DNA from: Rhytidiadelphus loreus
Taxonomy: Eukaryota; Streptophyta; Bryopsida; Hypnales; Hylocomiaceae
NCBI GenBank assembly: GCA_947034895.1
Contig: OX344765.1
Location: 43,033,001 to 43,097,000 of the forward strand
Length of the DNA: 64,000 nucleotides
Reading direction: 5' to 3'
The notes under the pieces: model-generated
What the model saw: only the letters and a program-made list of their open reading frames with translations
The model's database searches: none
Told to the model about the DNA's origin: nothing
Shown: positions 62,452 to 64,000 of the stretch, piece after piece
Layout of the letters: the number at the start of each line of letters is the position of its first letter
Position numbering within the stretch: position 1 is the stretch's first letter
Program-made: the position numbers and the translations under genes

Positions 62452-62646
62452 CACTATAAGAAAACCTTGTCTAACATGTTGGATTTTAGGTGACATCTAT
62501 TATAACAACCCATGTTTTATGTCAACTATAATGTTCAACAAAACATCTTGATGTTACCTTATACATAGTAGTTGGCATAAAAACATGGGTTGTCACAATA
62601 GATGTCACCTAAAATCAATCATGTGAGACACGGGTTTGTTATAGTG
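62452..62646. mobile_element. CACTA-type MITE, second copy
   Basis: The ends are CACTATAAGAAAACC and inverted CACTATAACAAACCCG. It has the same GATTTTAGGTGACATCTA hairpin as the 41.7 kb copy. It is 195 bp. No matching target duplication is visible. Confidence 0.7.
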
Positions 62647-63089
62647 TATAACAAATTGATGTTCATAGGGAATGTGACCGTCACAAGGAAAGTTGAGACA
62701 TGGAGTTTTATTATAAAGAATATTTGTACATTTTTCAATGTTATTTGAAGATGTCTCCACCTTCAAATCAATTTAATTTATGAAGTTCAATATTCTTGAA
62801 TGTAGATTTATGCCTCTAACATCTAACTTTAATGTAGATTTTAGTGCACATAATCAATACAATTTGTAGATTTGGGAGGCTCAAATCTAACTCATATGTA
62901 GATTTTGAGTTTCAATCTCATTAATTTAGACAATTTCAGAATTTTTTATCTAAGCCCTTCTCTAGATTTGAGAAGTTCAAAATATCAGTAATATGTAGAT
63001 TTCATTTGTTTAAACATTTTACAATTTCATAAAATTATAAATTTTTGTAGGTTTTTAAAATATACAAATTCTTGGAAATGACAACATTA

Positions 63090-63365
63090 GAGGAGATTTC
63101 AGTCTCTTGGAGGGCCGTTTCAAGCACCTCCAGGCGCTGGTTCCCAATAGTCCCTGCAAACACTAGCGTTGCCACGTCACCTTTTAAAAAAAATTTAAAT
63201 TAAAAAAAAAAAAAATCAACTTCTCAAAATGCAAAAAGAAATTGAAATTAAAATTAAAATTAAATTTTTTTTTTCAAAAAATGACGTGGCAGTCTCCAAT
63301 CCACGTCACTACGTTGCGGGAACGGGCTGGGAACTCGCAGCCCTCCAGCAGCCTGAAATCTCTTC
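63090..63365. mobile_element. GATGTGGCAGTC-type element, third copy
   Basis: TA flanks the ends GAGGAGATTTCAG and inverted GAAGAGATTTCAG. GC-rich arms (TTGGAGGGC / GCCCTCCAGCA) surround an AT-rich core bounded by CCACGTCA and TGACGTGGCAGTC. It is 276 bp. Confidence 0.65.
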
Positions 63366-63660
63366 TAATGCTTTGAGTGATTTTTGATGAAAAAATAAAC
63401 TTACGACTGTAGGAGTTAAATAGGTGGTATTCCAATACTTTAGCATGTTTTAGGGTACGCAACCTGAAATATAATTTTATATATGTTCTAATTCATAGTC
63501 CAACATTAGACCTTTGTGAAGATATTTGTCATCATTTTTGAAAACAAGAATGTGCCAATTTAATGAAATTGACGAGTATACATAGAAATCAATTCTATAT
63601 TGTATTAGAAATCCAAAAACAAAATATAATTGTTTCAATGTGCAAGTTTAATGAAGTGCC

Positions 63661-64000
63661 TTGTTACGAGTAGACACTCGTCCGGACTTACTAGTGCTTA
63701 GCAAGGAGGTAGTTAGAACGGTTATGGTGTCTTCCTTATAGCAAGTGAGAGGAGGCCTTCCCTCTCACTTGTCATCTTGTTTACTTATGAATATTATTAA
63801 TATGATAAACCTTGGTTCATAATGTAAGAGTGTCGACATGAATGGATCCCTAACATTATGACAAGTCACGATTGTTCACGCTCTTAGGAATAATGCTTAT
63901 TAGACTGAAGGGCGGAAGGAGGTAGTGATGGTGCTTATGAAAGGATCTCATGAGCATGAGAGCAGGGGCATGAGATGAAGTTGAAAATTCAACTTCCATG
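63661..64000 (+). mobile_element. Possible left part of an LTR retrotransposon running out of the window
   Basis: The composition changes at about 63660, starting TTGTTACGAGTAGACACTCG. A 12-base hairpin (CAAGTGAGAGG / CCTCTCACTTG) lies at 63741-63770. It is LTR-like in character only; there is no second LTR, primer-binding site or polyprotein in the window. Confidence 0.2.

Overview
The window looks like nuclear DNA of a land plant. The evidence is one spliced gene with a plant-specific LAX PANICLE 2-type C-terminus, canonical GT-AG introns, CCCTAAA-type telomeric repeats, and CACTA-type and other miniature transposons. GC-rich coding DNA set in an AT-rich, repeat-filled background, plus islands of CAGC/TGCC-type simple repeats, would fit a bryophyte or another early-diverging lineage. 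That placement is only an inference. No prokaryotic, organellar, rRNA, convincing tRNA or CRISPR features were seen.

Layout: positions 1 to about 49,500 hold no gene that I can support. This part is AT-rich intergenic DNA packed with non-autonomous DNA transposons, many with readable terminal inverted repeats (TIRs) and target-site duplications (TSDs). The dominant group is a family of roughly 0.4-1.5 kb elements bounded by TTAA and ending in CCCCTAAAGGAC or a close variant. They lie at 9.4, 13.1, 15.0, 17.4, 22.1, 23.0, 25.4, 27.1, 31.3, 44.0, 44.8, 47.3, 48.0 and 61.8 kb. TTAA plus C-rich ends is the piggyBac-type signature. Other groups are an AGGTAG-ended TA-flanked family (2.0, 3.7, 16.5, 20.3, 31.3, 31.9, 38.8, 46.2 kb), a family of about 220 bp ending in CCAGGGTGAATTGACC (29.0, 29.9, 30.5, 34.4, 49.9 kb), a GATGTGGCAGTC-containing TA-flanked family (5.7, 40.4, 63.1 kb), three CACTA-type elements (6.9, 41.7, 62.5 kb), a possible hAT-like element (37.5 kb), a 408-bp foldback (5.0 kb) and a tiny poly(A) retroposon (28.5 kb).

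Several short GC-rich islands (about 2.3-3.6, 10.6-11.6, 20.7-22.0, 29.2-31.3 and 49.9-54 kb) interrupt the AT-rich DNA. They have many overlapping chance reading frames and no recognisable protein.

The one supported gene runs 54,060-58,258 on the + strand. I assembled seven exons by reading frame and splice sites. They total 2,322 nt and give a predicted protein of about 773 residues with a basic nuclear-localisation-like patch, an LRLSL (EAR-like) motif, glutamine and proline-rich stretches, and a C-terminal ubiquitin-like (RAWUL-like) domain split over the last three exons. In rice and maize the related LAX2/BA2 proteins are nuclear regulators of axillary meristem formation. The long GC-rich upstream region (51.7-54 kb) probably contains its promoter and leader. 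The start codon and the third exon are the weak points of the model. Downstream of 58.3 kb there is probable 3' untranslated and intergenic sequence, then transposon remnants to the end.
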